From contig CAJUQD010000006.1 of assembly GCA_910588105.1 (NCBI GenBank), forward strand, positions 1 through 64,000: a stretch of 64,000 nucleotides of DNA, written 5' to 3'. This DNA comes from an uncultured Oscillospiraceae bacterium (GTDB lineage Bacteria; Bacillota; Clostridia; Oscillospirales; Oscillospiraceae). The notes under the pieces are model-generated. The model saw only the letters and a program-made list of their open reading frames with translations, did not search any database and was not told the DNA's origin. Made by a program: the position numbers and the translations under genes. Shown here piece after piece: positions 33,287-41,828 of the stretch; positions within the stretch are counted from its first letter, which is position 1; each line of letters starts with the position of its first letter.

Positions 33287-34018
33287 TTACTGCTCTTTCA
33301 ACTTTCTGCGGAACAGCCATACCGCCAGGACCATCACTGCCACCGCCCTGGCAGACACCCATAGCAGATGGCCCGGCAGGGCCCCCCAGTCCCCGGCCAG
33401 GGCGGCCTTGGCCCCGTCCGCCCCGTGGGCAAAGGGGAGCAGGTAGGCAAAGGTCTTGAACCAGCCGCTCATGAGGGACAGGTCAAACCAGATACCCGCC
33501 AGCCAGGCGGTGACGTTGGTGAGGATAGCCCCGCACATCCCGCCCACCTGCTTGTCGTTGAACAGGGTGCCGCACAACAGGCCCAGGGCAATGAACAGCA
33601 GGGCCGAGGGGACGAGGGACGCCACCACCGCCAGCAGGTTCCAGCTCAGGGACAGTCCCAGGGCCACCGCGGCCGCCATGCAGATGGCGCTCTGCCCCAT
33701 CGCCATGGGCAGCATGGGCAGCAGATAGCCCAGCAGGAAGTCCGCCGCCGTCATGGGGGAGGCCGTCAGCCGGGCCAGAAAGGCGGTAGAGCGGTCTTTG
33801 GCCAGAAGCAGGCCGGAAAACAGCGCCAGAAAGGTCAGCCCGAACAGGGCTATGCCCGGCGCCAGGGTGTCCAGCTCAAAAACCTGTACCGGGATATTGC
33901 GTTGAATCACATTCATCAACACCAGAAGGACCAGCGGGAAGCCCAGCCCGAAGAACAGGGTCAGCGGATCCTGGAACAGTTCCTTTAAATTACGTTTCGC
34001 AAATGCGCCCACTCTCAT
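33287..34018 (-). CDS. ABC-2 type transporter permease
   Basis: 243 residues, six predicted helices (first at ~20-40, FGLGFPLVLLVLMNVIQ), a cytoplasmic start MRVGAFAKRNLKELFQDPLT and the ABC-2 pattern of a helical hairpin at GYLLPMLPMAMGQSAICMAA. Exports an unknown substrate with the ATPase at 34015, whose stop codon it overlaps as ATGA. Third gene of the AbrB-like regulator operon. Confidence 0.9.
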   Translation of the reverse strand: MRVGAFAKRNLKELFQDPLTLFFGLGFPLVLLVLMNVIQRNIPVQVFELDTLAPGIALFGLTFLALFSGLLLAKDRSTAFLARLTASPMTAADFLLGYLLPMLPMAMGQSAICMAAAVALGLSLSWNLLAVVASLVPSALLFIALGLLCGTLFNDKQVGGMCGAILTNVTAWLAGIWFDLSLMSGWFKTFAYLLPFAHGADGAKAALAGDWGALPGHLLWVSARAVAVMVLAVWLFRRKLKEQ

Positions 34019-34734
34019 GACACAGCCTCCTCTCCCGCCAGGGCCACAAAGGCGTCCTCGAACTTTTCACAGCCCGCCAGCGCCTCCAGTTCCTCCACCG
34101 TCCCCACCGCCCGGAGACGGCCCTGGTTCATAATCCCGATGCGGTCGGCCAGCGACTCCGCCTCCTCCAGATAATGGGTGGTCAAAACCATAGCCGTATG
34201 TCCTTTGAGGCCCCGGATCACGCCCCACAGCTCCCGCCGGGCCAGCACGTCCAGCCCCAGGGTGGGCTCGTCCAGAAACAACACCTCCGGCTGGGACACC
34301 AGGGCCATGGCGATGGACAGCCGCCGCTGCCAGCCGCCGGACAGGGTCTTTGCCCGTGCCTTGGCCCACGCCCCCAGCCCCAGCTGCGCCGCCACCTCCT
34401 CCAAGCGCCCCGGCGGCCGGCCATAAATGCCCGCCATCAGCTCCAGGTTTTCCCAGACGGTGAGGTTGGGAGCGATGGCCGTCTCCTGGGGTGACACCGC
34501 CAGGAGTTCTTTGGCCGCGCGGCTGTCACTGCGGATGCTGTGCCCCATGAGATTGGCGTCCCCCGCCGTAGGGACCGTCAGGCAGGAAAGCATCTTGATC
34601 GTGGTGGACTTGCCCGCCCCGTTTATCCCCAGCAGGGCGAACAGCTCCCCCGCCCGCACAGTGAGTTCCAGCTTATCCACCACCCTGCGGCCCCCGTACT
34701 CCTTGGTGATGCCCAGAATTTCAATGGCATTCAT
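34015..34734 (-). CDS. ABC transporter ATPase (ABC-2 export type)
   Basis: 239 residues. Walker A is GINGAGKST, the signature LSGGWQRRLSIAMAL, Walker B VLFLDEPTLGLD, and the switch His is in LTTHYLEE. It belongs to the CcmA/drug-export class. It starts overlapping the TGA of the AbrB-like gene (ATGA at 34731-34734) and ends overlapping the permease, so the three genes are one coupled operon. Confidence 0.92.
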   Translation of the reverse strand: MNAIEILGITKEYGGRRVVDKLELTVRAGELFALLGINGAGKSTTIKMLSCLTVPTAGDANLMGHSIRSDSRAAKELLAVSPQETAIAPNLTVWENLELMAGIYGRPPGRLEEVAAQLGLGAWAKARAKTLSGGWQRRLSIAMALVSQPEVLFLDEPTLGLDVLARRELWGVIRGLKGHTAMVLTTHYLEEAESLADRIGIMNQGRLRAVGTVEELEALAGCEKFEDAFVALAGEEAVS

Positions 34735-34976
34735 TTTTGCTCCCCCTTCTGTTCTTGCTGGGCCTTCCGGGCCTGCCGGATGGACTCATCCATGAAATCC
34801 ACCATGCCGTCGAAGCCCACGATGGCGATGCCCTTCTTTTTATCCGCCATCAGCAGCAGGCTGTCCCCCGGTTCGATTTCGAACAGGTCACGCACCTCCT
34901 TGGGTATGACGATCTGGCCCTTGTCCCCCACCCGGACGGTGGAGAGGAACTTGTCCTTCGGCAGCTTCATTTTCAA
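34731..34976 (-). CDS. AbrB/SpoVT-type swapped-hairpin DNA-binding regulator
   Basis: 81 residues with the whole AbrB-like beta-barrel in the first ~50: LSTVRVGDKGQIVIPKEVRD then LFEIEPGDSLLLM. The remainder is a charged helix. The TTG start at 34976 has the best spacing to TAGGAGGTG; ATG 34970 is the alternative. It is first in an operon with an ABC-2 exporter and probably represses its own promoter through the inverted repeat at 34993-35020. Usual partners of this type respond to envelope or solvent stress, but the effector here is unknown. Confidence 0.88.
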   Translation of the reverse strand: MKMKLPKDKFLSTVRVGDKGQIVIPKEVRDLFEIEPGDSLLLMADKKKGIAIVGFDGMVDFMDESIRQARKAQQEQKGEQK

Positions 34977-34992
34977 ACCAGCACCTCCTACT

Positions 34993-35020
34993 AGTTATAC
35001 TTTTCCCACTTAGTATAACT
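34993..35020 (-). promoter_or_regulatory. Operator: inverted repeat AGTTATAC-N12-GTATAACT
   Basis: A perfect 8-bp inverted repeat, with one arm covering the -10 box of the regulator's promoter and the other between the start site and the Shine-Dalgarno. Position and symmetry fit an autorepressor site. Confidence 0.7.
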
Positions 35021-35040
35021 CTTCAAACCCATTTTGTCAA
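35012..35040 (-). promoter_or_regulatory. Promoter of the AbrB-like/ABC-2 operon
   Basis: Minus-strand TTGACA (35040-35035), 17-nt spacer and TATACT (35017-35012), 36 nt before the TTG start. Confidence 0.85.
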
Positions 35041-35101
35041 GGGGACTTCCGCCGGTTCTATCCTCCGCCTCCCCCGCATACCATGCAGGGAGGTGAAGCG
35101 T

Positions 35102-36280
35102 ATGCGAAAGAAGAGGACAAGTAGGCCTCTGGCCCGGGGATTGCGGACGGGGGCCGCGGTTCTGGTGGGCTCGCTGGCGTTGTGGCTGGCGTGGCTCGTG
35201 GGCGACCCCGCCGCCGCCCTGGACAATCTCCGGGAGCTGGCGGGCAGCGCCCGGGTATCCCTTGCCCTGCTGTCGGCAGAGCTGGGGCTGGAGGAAGACC
35301 CGGAGGGCCTGTCCCGCTGGGACAGGCTAGTGCTGGCCCAGTCCTCCCTGCTGGGAGGCACGCTGCCCTCCCCACAGCCCGTCCCATCCGCCCCACCCCC
35401 GGAGGAGAGCCGGGATCTGCTGGAGCTGGATCCCGCCGGGGAGGACGAGGAGCCCAGCGCCTCCCTGCCCACTGTGGACGCCCCAGAGGGCATCATTCCC
35501 CGCACCATGGTGGCGGGGTCGTCCGCCAAATACGTCACATCGGGAAACGTATCCGTCTACAACCACACGGAATATACCGTGGACATACCCGCCCTGCTGG
35601 AAAACGCCCCCCACCTGTCTGCCGCCGGAGAGGGGCCAAAGATCCTGATCTACCATTCCCATGCCACCGAGTCCTACTCCATGGAAGGCACCGACGTGTA
35701 CGAGCCCAGCGGCGACCACCGCACCCTGGACACGGATAAAAACATGGTCCGGGTGGGGGAGGAGATGAAGGCGGTGTTTGAGGCGGCGGGCATCGGCGTG
35801 GTCCACGACACCACATTGTACGACTACCCCAGCTATAACGACGCCTACAACCGTTCAGTACAGGGGGTGGCGGAAAATTTGAAAAAATACCCCTCTATCG
35901 TGCTGGTATTGGACGTCCACCGGGACGCCCTGGTGGCCAACGACGGCACCATTTATAAAGTGGTGGCGGGGACAGTGGACGACTGCGCCCAGGTGATGAT
36001 GGTGCTGGGCAGCGACGCCAGCGGCCAGGTCCACCCCAACTGGAAGGTAAACCTGGCCTTGGCTCTGTCTATACAATCGGCGCTCTCGGACAAGTGGGCC
36101 ACCCTGGCCCGGCCCCTGGTGCTGCGGCCCACCCGGTTTAACCAGCACCTGTCCACCGGCACCATCCTGGTGGAGGTGGGCACCCATGGCAACACCCTCC
36201 GGGAAGCCATCACTGCCGCGCGGCTGTACGCCCGGACCGTCGTGGAACTGATGGAACAGGACGGGGGGGACGCCGGCTGA
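35102..36280 (+). CDS. spoIIP: Stage II sporulation protein P
   Basis: Cell-wall amidase/endopeptidase of the SpoIIDMP engulfment machine, acting outside the mother-cell membrane. 392 residues with one N-terminal helix (AAVLVGSLALWLAWLVG, ~18-36), a Pro-rich linker, and the SpoIIP domain with its zinc-type motifs YHSHATESYS (~185), LDVHRDAL (~272) and EVGTHGNTL (~358). ATG 35102 follows GGGAGGTG; GTG 35093 is inside that site. It should be under sigma-E control in the mother cell; no sigma-E box was confidently placed. Confidence 0.95.
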   Translation: MRKKRTSRPLARGLRTGAAVLVGSLALWLAWLVGDPAAALDNLRELAGSARVSLALLSAELGLEEDPEGLSRWDRLVLAQSSLLGGTLPSPQPVPSAPPPEESRDLLELDPAGEDEEPSASLPTVDAPEGIIPRTMVAGSSAKYVTSGNVSVYNHTEYTVDIPALLENAPHLSAAGEGPKILIYHSHATESYSMEGTDVYEPSGDHRTLDTDKNMVRVGEEMKAVFEAAGIGVVHDTTLYDYPSYNDAYNRSVQGVAENLKKYPSIVLVLDVHRDALVANDGTIYKVVAGTVDDCAQVMMVLGSDASGQVHPNWKVNLALALSIQSALSDKWATLARPLVLRPTRFNQHLSTGTILVEVGTHGNTLREAITAARLYARTVVELMEQDGGDAG

Positions 36281-36306
36281 ACGGGCGCGGACTCAACAAG
36301 GTTTTA

Positions 36307-36354
36307 AGGAAGGACTGGTTAAACCGGCAAGAGCAGGTTTAACCAGTCCTTCCT
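36307..36354. repeat. Short palindrome of the AAGGAAGGACTG family
   Basis: A perfect 19-bp stem (36307-36325 with 36336-36354) around a 10-nt loop. Left arm AGGAAGGACTGGTTAAACC shares its tip with the 164-bp element at 50793 (AAGGAAGGACTGATTAAAT), and CGGCAAGAGC after it matches CGACAAGAGC there. It has no T-tract on either strand, so it is not a typical terminator. Confidence 0.75.
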
Positions 36355-36413
36355 CAGGCAAACTATGCCGAGCGCCATGGCTTGTCATTCACCGCGCACC
36401 ATAAACCCGCGCC

Positions 36414-37613
36414 TCACAGCCGCTCCCGGATGGCACGCAGGAACTCCAGCCCGGTGACCTTCCGGGCGGGGGCCTCCCCCTCCCACAGCCCCGCCAGGTC
36501 GCCGGTCATCACGCCGCTTTCGATGGTGTCGATGGCAGCTCCCTCCAACTTGCGGGCAAAGGCGGTAAGCCCGGGCAGTCCGTCCAGCTCCCCCCGCTTA
36601 CCAAGCGCCCCCGTCCAGGCAAACAGGGTGGCCATGGGGTTGGTGGACACCTGCTCCCCCTTCAAATGGCGGTAATAGTGCTGGGTGACGGTGCCGTGGG
36701 CGGCCTCATACTCGTAATTGCCGTCGGGGGACACCAGCACCGAGGTCATCATGGCCAGCGACCCGAAGGCGGTGGACACCATGTCGCTCATCACGTCGCC
36801 GTCGTAATTCTTGCAGGCCCAGATGAAGCCCCCCTTGGAGCGGATGACCCGGGCCACCGCGTCGTCAATGAGGGTGTAGAAATAGGTGACGCCCGCCTCC
36901 TCAAATTTGTCCCGGTACTCCTTCTCGTAAATCTCCGCAAAGATGTCCTTGAAGGTATGATCGTACTGCTTGGAAATGGTATCCTTGGTGGAGAACCACA
37001 GGTCCTGCTTTGTGTCCAGGGCGAACTGGAAGCAGGAACGGGCAAAGGATGCGATGGAATCCGCCACATTGAACTGCCCCTGGAGCACGCCCGGGCCGTC
37101 AAAGGTGTGGATGGCCCGGCGGGTCTCCACCCCGTCGACGGCGGTGAACACCAGCTCCGCCGTGCCGGGGCCGGGGACCTTGAACTCGGCGGCCTTGTAC
37201 ACATCCCCAAAGGCGTGGCGGGCGATGGTAATGGGGGCCTTCCAGTTCTTCACCACCGGGGTCAGCCCCTTCACCATGATGGGCGCGCGGAATACGGTGC
37301 CGTCCAGGATGGCCCGGATGGTGCCGTTGGGGGACTTCCACATCTGGGACAGCCTGTACTCCTCCACCCGCTGCTGGTTGGGGGTGATGGTGGCGCATTT
37401 GACAGCCACGCCGTATTTTTTATTCGCCTTGGCGGCGTCAATGGTCACCTGGTCCCCCGTCTCCTCCCGGTGCGGGAGGCCCAGGTCATAATACTCGGTC
37501 TTGAGGTCGATATATGGCTCCAGCAGCTCCTCCTTGATCTGCCGCCAGAGGATGCGGGTCATCTCGTCCCCGTCCATCTCCACCAGGGGGGTTTTCATTT
37601 GCAGCTTGTCCAT
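36414..37613 (-). CDS. icd: NADP-dependent isocitrate dehydrogenase (homodimeric, eukaryote-like type)
   Basis: Makes 2-oxoglutarate and NADPH from isocitrate. 399 residues with the subfamily-II pattern also found in eukaryotic cytosolic enzymes: VEMDGDEMTRILWRQIKEEL, SPNGTIRAILDGTVFRAPI (phosphate/substrate loop), KNYDGDVMSDMVSTAFGSLA (metal Asp) and EAAHGTVTQHYYRHLKG (NADP site). AAGGAGAG precedes ATG 37613. It likely feeds 2-oxoglutarate to the gdhA/glnA nitrogen assimilation enzymes coded in the same window. Confidence 0.96.
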   Translation of the reverse strand: MDKLQMKTPLVEMDGDEMTRILWRQIKEELLEPYIDLKTEYYDLGLPHREETGDQVTIDAAKANKKYGVAVKCATITPNQQRVEEYRLSQMWKSPNGTIRAILDGTVFRAPIMVKGLTPVVKNWKAPITIARHAFGDVYKAAEFKVPGPGTAELVFTAVDGVETRRAIHTFDGPGVLQGQFNVADSIASFARSCFQFALDTKQDLWFSTKDTISKQYDHTFKDIFAEIYEKEYRDKFEEAGVTYFYTLIDDAVARVIRSKGGFIWACKNYDGDVMSDMVSTAFGSLAMMTSVLVSPDGNYEYEAAHGTVTQHYYRHLKGEQVSTNPMATLFAWTGALGKRGELDGLPGLTAFARKLEGAAIDTIESGVMTGDLAGLWEGEAPARKVTGLEFLRAIRERL

Positions 37614-37675
37614 GGGTCATCTCTCCTTTTGATATGAAAGGGCGGGGGCGGAAAACCGTCCCCGCCGCGTAATGT

Positions 37676-38779
37676 TCAATTCCAGGGGTCGTCCTTCGGT
37701 CCGATGGGGCCGGTTGGCCCAGGACCGGGGCCGGGAATGGTGGAGCGGGTGGACCAGGTATAATCAGTGGGCCCGTTCCAATTTGCGGGATCTGTAGGGG
37801 CGTTGGCCCCCCTGGCCCACTCGTAGAACTTCGCCATGGCCCCCGTCTCATAGGGACGCATCCAGAGGCCGATGACCGCGGAGCCGATAAAGGCAATCAG
37901 CATCACAAACAGGCCAATCCCGGCGCTGGCAATCATCCCCCCGATGTCATTCACATTACCGTAGGCCACCTGGACTGTGATGGGGACCACCAGGGCCATA
38001 ATTCCCGCCATGCACAGCCCAAAGGTCAGCAGATTCCAGCCGATGAAGGACAGCTGGAGGGTGAAGGCCTTGCCGATATTCCCCTGCATCAGCCGCTTGT
38101 TCTCCCGCAGGGCATCCATGCCGGACAGGCCCTGGTCCAGCAGCACATAGTCCACCAGGGCATAGCGCACGGACACCCACATCATGCCCGCCACCAGCAC
38201 CGCCAGGGCGGCCAGCACCAACAGCATCGTCAGCACCACCGACTCAGTGAGTGCCGCTATCACTATGGCCGCCACCAGCACAACGGCGTATACCAGCGCC
38301 ACCGGCAGCGACCACAGGAAGATGAAAATGCCCTCGAGGACGCAGGTTATCAGCACGCCGCCGATGCGGGGAAAGGCACAGAACAGCTTCCCCGCGTCCG
38401 GATTCTCCCCCCGGACCATGGACAGGGCGTAGCCCTCGTAGCCCACGCCCATGACGCCCTGCCACAGGCAGAGGACGATGGTCACCACCACCCCCACCAC
38501 CATAAGGCTCATCAGGGCTCCCGGCCCACGGCTCATGAAGTCCAGGAGCGCCTGCTCCACGGCCTCCTCCATGTCATAGCCCACCATGACGTAGGCCGCC
38601 AGCCGCTCGCTGTAGCTGCCGATCCCACCGGTGAACAGGTTGTTCACAAAATTCACGATCCCCGTGCCCACAGACACCATTACGGAGAACAGCAGCGTCA
38701 TCAGCATGGGATTGGGCCTGGTGCTGCGCATGGCCGCCTTGACGCTCAGCTTCAGCTGTGCGCGGTCGTATTGCATCAT
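37676..38779 (-). CDS. DUF975-family polytopic membrane protein
   Basis: 367 residues. Cytoplasmic start MMQYDRAQLKLSVKAAMR, six hydrophobic segments (first at ~27-50, others near 95-120, 150-200, 215-235, 260-290, 300-325), and a Gly/Pro-rich cytoplasmic tail (PGPGPGPTGPIGP). The start motif and layout match DUF975, whose role is unknown. GAGGAGG precedes ATG 38779 (a second ATG follows at once). It precedes icd by 62 nt on the same strand, so co-transcription is possible. Confidence 0.8.
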   Translation of the reverse strand: MMQYDRAQLKLSVKAAMRSTRPNPMLMTLLFSVMVSVGTGIVNFVNNLFTGGIGSYSERLAAYVMVGYDMEEAVEQALLDFMSRGPGALMSLMVVGVVVTIVLCLWQGVMGVGYEGYALSMVRGENPDAGKLFCAFPRIGGVLITCVLEGIFIFLWSLPVALVYAVVLVAAIVIAALTESVVLTMLLVLAALAVLVAGMMWVSVRYALVDYVLLDQGLSGMDALRENKRLMQGNIGKAFTLQLSFIGWNLLTFGLCMAGIMALVVPITVQVAYGNVNDIGGMIASAGIGLFVMLIAFIGSAVIGLWMRPYETGAMAKFYEWARGANAPTDPANWNGPTDYTWSTRSTIPGPGPGPTGPIGPKDDPWN

Positions 38780-38918
38780 AATGCCTCCTCTTCTCTTCTC
38801 ACCGCTCCGGGCGGCTGTCCTGTCTATTATAGCGCAGCGGCACAGGAATTGCAACAAAAACAGCCGCCCCAGGCGGGCTTCCCCACAGCTTCCCCGCCGG
38901 TCCGGCCGGAAATGACGG

Positions 38919-38954
38919 AAGGGCCCCTGATTTTATCGGAAATCAGGGGCCCTT
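38919..38954. terminator. Hairpin downstream of the flotillin gene
   Basis: AAGGGCCCCTGATTT pairs with AAATCAGGGGCCCTT over 6 nt. On the plus strand CTTATATTTTT follows; on the minus strand, which carries the flotillin gene, the T-tract is weak. Confidence 0.7.
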
Positions 38955-38976
38955 CTTATATTTTTGAGCTGCCGCC

Positions 38977-40491
38977 TCACTGCTCCGGGGGCGCGTCCTC
39001 CCCTGCGGGGGCGCTCCCCGCCGGGTTCTGGGCCACGGGGCCTTGGATGATAACCGTCTTATCCTCCCCGCCCGCCAGCCTGCCGCCTAGCATACCGGCC
39101 ACCAGGGACTTGACGTCGATGCCCATACTCTGGGTGATCCCCTCGGTGACCTGGGACGTGCCGGTGATGATGTCCTCCAGCAGCTTGGCGCTGTTCCCCT
39201 CGCCATACATGGTGATCTTGTCCACCTTGGACAAGGGCTCAGCCACGTGGCGCGCGATCTCGGGCAGAGCCTGCATGACCATCTCGATAACGGCGGCCTC
39301 TCCGTACTTTTTCATGGCCTCCGCTTTCTTGTCGATGCCCTCCGCCTCCGCCAACGCTCTGGCCCGGATGGCCTCGGCCTCCGCCTTGCCCACGGCGGCG
39401 ATGCCCTCCGCCTCCTGCTCCTTGGCGTACTTCTGGGCCTCGGCGATCTTTCTCTCGGCCTGGGCCCGCTGCTCCTGCTCATAACGGGCGGCCTCCGCGT
39501 CCTTCTGGCGCTTGAACAGCGCAGCTTCCGCCTCCTGCTGCTGGCGGTAGCGCTCGGCGTCCGCCTTGGCGCGTATGTCCGCCTCCAGCGTCTGCTTCTG
39601 CACCTCAACCTCCGCCTGCTTCAGCTCGGCCTGGCGCTGGGTCTTGGCAATCTCCGCATTGACGGTGGCGGTCTCAATGCTCTTGCGCTGCTCCTGGCTC
39701 TGGATCTCATAGGCGGCGTCGGCCTCGGCCTTTTTGCCGTCTGCCAGGATCTTCAGCTCCGCCCGCCGGATTTCCAGCTCCGTCTGCTTCTGGGCGATCT
39801 GGGTGTCCGCCTGGACCCTGGCCTCGTTGGATTCCCGCTCCGCCTGGGCCTGGGCGATGGCGATGTCCCGGTCGGCCTGGGCCTTGGCAATGGCGGCGTT
39901 TTTCTTGATGAGGCTGGTGTTGTCCGCGCCCAGGTCCTTGATGAGCCCATTCTCATCGGTGACGTTCTGGATATTGCAGGAAAGGATCTCAATGCCCAGC
40001 TTGTCCATGTCCTTGCTGGCCTTCTGCATCACCTGGTCGGAAAAGGAGTCCCGGTCCGTATTAATCTCCTTGAGGGACAGGGTGCCGATGATTTCACGCA
40101 TATTGCCCTGGAGGGAATCCTGGAGGTCCCGGGTGATCTCCTCCGGGCGCTTGTTCAGGAAGTTCTTGGCCGCCAGCTTGATGCCGTCCGCCAAGGGCGA
40201 GATGCGCACCTTCGCCACGGCGTCCACATTCACGTTGATGAAGTCGCTGGTGGGGACGGACTGCTCCGTCTTGATGTCCACCGTCATCTGGCCCAGGTAC
40301 AGCTTATCCAGGCGCTCGAAAATGGGTACGCGGATGCCGGCCCGCCCGATGAGCACCTTGCTCTCCTTCTTGAGGCCGGAGATGATGTAGGCCTGGTCGG
40401 GCGGGGCCTTGACATAGCCCAGCAGAATGATGACGAGCACCACGGCCACAGGCACGATAATATAAAGCGCGGTCAGAATGTTTTCCAGCAT
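38977..40491 (-). CDS. floT: Flotillin-like SPFH membrane scaffold protein
   Basis: 504 residues. One N-terminal helix (IIVPVAVVLVIILLGYV) is followed by the SPFH/Band-7 domain (~35-190; SGLKKESKVLIGRAGIRVPI). Next is a ~200-residue coiled coil rich in Ala/Glu/Lys/Gln (KAQADRDIAIAQAQAERESN onward) and a C-terminal region with EMVMQALPEIARHVAEPLSK. This is the FloT/YuaG plan for organising membrane microdomains. No NfeD partner gene is beside it. ATG 40491 follows GGAGGAG. Upstream, 95 bp of spacer separates it from the RelB-fusion gene. Confidence 0.92.
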   Translation of the reverse strand: MLENILTALYIIVPVAVVLVIILLGYVKAPPDQAYIISGLKKESKVLIGRAGIRVPIFERLDKLYLGQMTVDIKTEQSVPTSDFINVNVDAVAKVRISPLADGIKLAAKNFLNKRPEEITRDLQDSLQGNMREIIGTLSLKEINTDRDSFSDQVMQKASKDMDKLGIEILSCNIQNVTDENGLIKDLGADNTSLIKKNAAIAKAQADRDIAIAQAQAERESNEARVQADTQIAQKQTELEIRRAELKILADGKKAEADAAYEIQSQEQRKSIETATVNAEIAKTQRQAELKQAEVEVQKQTLEADIRAKADAERYRQQQEAEAALFKRQKDAEAARYEQEQRAQAERKIAEAQKYAKEQEAEGIAAVGKAEAEAIRARALAEAEGIDKKAEAMKKYGEAAVIEMVMQALPEIARHVAEPLSKVDKITMYGEGNSAKLLEDIITGTSQVTEGITQSMGIDVKSLVAGMLGGRLAGGEDKTVIIQGPVAQNPAGSAPAGEDAPPEQ

Positions 40492-40604
40492 GGGGACTCC
40501 TCCTTTCAAATTACAAGCCCTGCGTTTCCTATATCAAACAAGCCGGGACAACGGCTTTTAACGTGGCATAAAGCCATGGCCGCATCTCAACAGCTTGGAG
40601 CTTC

Positions 40605-41666
40605 TCAGCTGTCCGGCTGCATACCGCCCGCCGTCTCCCCCCGCATGGCCGCAAGCCTTTCCAGTGCGGCCACCTCCGCCTCCAGGCTGCGCCCGTCCCA
40701 CTCCTGACGGGCCCGCCTGTTTTCGGCGATCACCTGGGTGAGTATGTTGATCACCCGCAGGCACAGCGCCGCCTTTTCTCCCACGTCCCCGGCCTCCCGC
40801 TCCGCCCGGCCCAGCTCTTGGAGGGTGAGCTCCAGCGTCTGGAGGTATTCGCCCTCCAGGCGGACCCCGGCCTGCTCCTCCAGCCCGTCGAATTCCCGGA
40901 TAACCAGCGCCTCCAGCCCCTCTAGGGCAGCGAGCACATAGGCGGTTCCCACGGGAGCCGCAGCCTTCCGAATCCGCGCCACGACGGCGCGCCCCCCGCC
41001 GGTGCAGGCGGCGGAGTACAAATAGCGCCGCATCACAGGGACGAGGCTGTCAAACTTCTGGGACACGGCGGCAAGCCGCCGCCCGTATTCCTCAAAGCCG
41101 CCGCCCCCCTCCGAACACGATTTCATATCGGGAATCAGGGTGCGCTCCAGTTCCAGCAGCTCCCCCGCGATGGACGAGAGGCCGTCAATATACTCATCCA
41201 GGATGCCCAGATCCTTTCCCTCCAGCGCCCCGGCGTCCTGGCCGGAGAACAACCGTCCAACGGCGTTGGACACCTGTGCGGACTTGTCCTTGAGCTCGTC
41301 GCCGCACAACAGCCGGATCTGTTCCATGGGAAGCCCCGTGATGGAGGCCGGGATGGCGACATGCACGGCGGTCAGGGAGCGCCTGATTTCCCCACACAAC
41401 AACTCCAGCCGGTCCCGCCTCCGGGCCAGTCCGAGCCCGCACTCCCCGTAGTTCTCCCCAAAATCCCCATGGCAACGCTGCCGCCGGGCCAAGCGCAAAT
41501 CCGGGCATTCCGCCGTAACTTCAAAGGGAATCCGCTTCTCCTTGCCCACCTTTTTCGCGAAAACGGTAAAGGCGGCGGTCATGCTCAGCCCCATCTCCCG
41601 GCATGCCTGCTCCATGCTTTTCTTTGTCTCTTCATCCAAACGGAAGTTAATCATAACCTGTCCCAT
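40605..41666 (-). CDS. RelB/DinJ-like N-domain fused to a long helical domain, unknown function
   Basis: 353 residues. Residues 1-50 (MINFRLDEETKKSMEQACRE then MGLSMTAAFTVFAKKVGKEK) match the ribbon-helix-helix antitoxin RelB/DinJ. RelB proteins normally stop near 90 residues and sit beside a toxin. Here residues ~60-340 form a mostly helical domain with many Arg/Glu/Leu (ELLELERTLIPDMKS, VINILTQVIAENRRARQEWD), and no toxin gene is adjacent. The fold of the C-domain is not recognised. It could be a DNA-binding sensor or an oligomer-forming partition-like protein. ATG 41666 has GGGGGGCGGAGG upstream. Confidence 0.75.
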   Translation of the reverse strand: MGQVMINFRLDEETKKSMEQACREMGLSMTAAFTVFAKKVGKEKRIPFEVTAECPDLRLARRQRCHGDFGENYGECGLGLARRRDRLELLCGEIRRSLTAVHVAIPASITGLPMEQIRLLCGDELKDKSAQVSNAVGRLFSGQDAGALEGKDLGILDEYIDGLSSIAGELLELERTLIPDMKSCSEGGGGFEEYGRRLAAVSQKFDSLVPVMRRYLYSAACTGGGRAVVARIRKAAAPVGTAYVLAALEGLEALVIREFDGLEEQAGVRLEGEYLQTLELTLQELGRAEREAGDVGEKAALCLRVINILTQVIAENRRARQEWDGRSLEAEVAALERLAAMRGETAGGMQPDS

Positions 41667-41695
41667 GGCCTCCGCCCCCCTTTCGATATAGTTAT

Positions 41696-41723
41696 ATTAT
41701 ACCATTTGTAAAGCAAATTGCAA
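41696..41723 (-). promoter_or_regulatory. Promoter of the RelB-fusion gene
   Basis: Minus-strand TTGCAA (41723-41718), 16-nt spacer and TATAAT (41701-41696), 30 nt before the start codon. The TATAAT is flanked by GTATAATATAACTATA, partly symmetrical, which could be an operator for the ribbon-helix-helix domain. Confidence 0.6.
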
Positions 41724-41783
41724 TATTTTTCTTTACGTCTGACGGAAAATTCTGGCTATCCCGCCGGACATGCCGCCCGACAC

Positions 41784-41820
41784 GGCAAAAAAGCCGCCCC
41801 TGCGGGGCGGCTTTTTTGCC
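41784..41820 (-). terminator. Terminator of the P-type ATPase gene
   Basis: GGCAAAAAAGCCGCCCC pairs with GGGGCGGCTTTTTTGCC over a 3-nt loop, 8 nt past the stop codon; symmetrical T/A tracts make it bidirectional. Confidence 0.92.
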
Positions 41821-41828
41821 TCACGTAT

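Noticed and set aside
36307..36354. Perfect hairpin taken at first as the spoIIP terminator
   Set aside because: No T-tract on either strand, and its tip sequence matches the element at 50793, so it is better explained as a repeat; it may still influence 3' ends.
39247..40707. 486-codon plus-strand frame opposite the flotillin gene
   Set aside because: Leu/Gly/Asp repeats mirror the Ala/Glu/Lys coiled coil of the real gene; no start signals.
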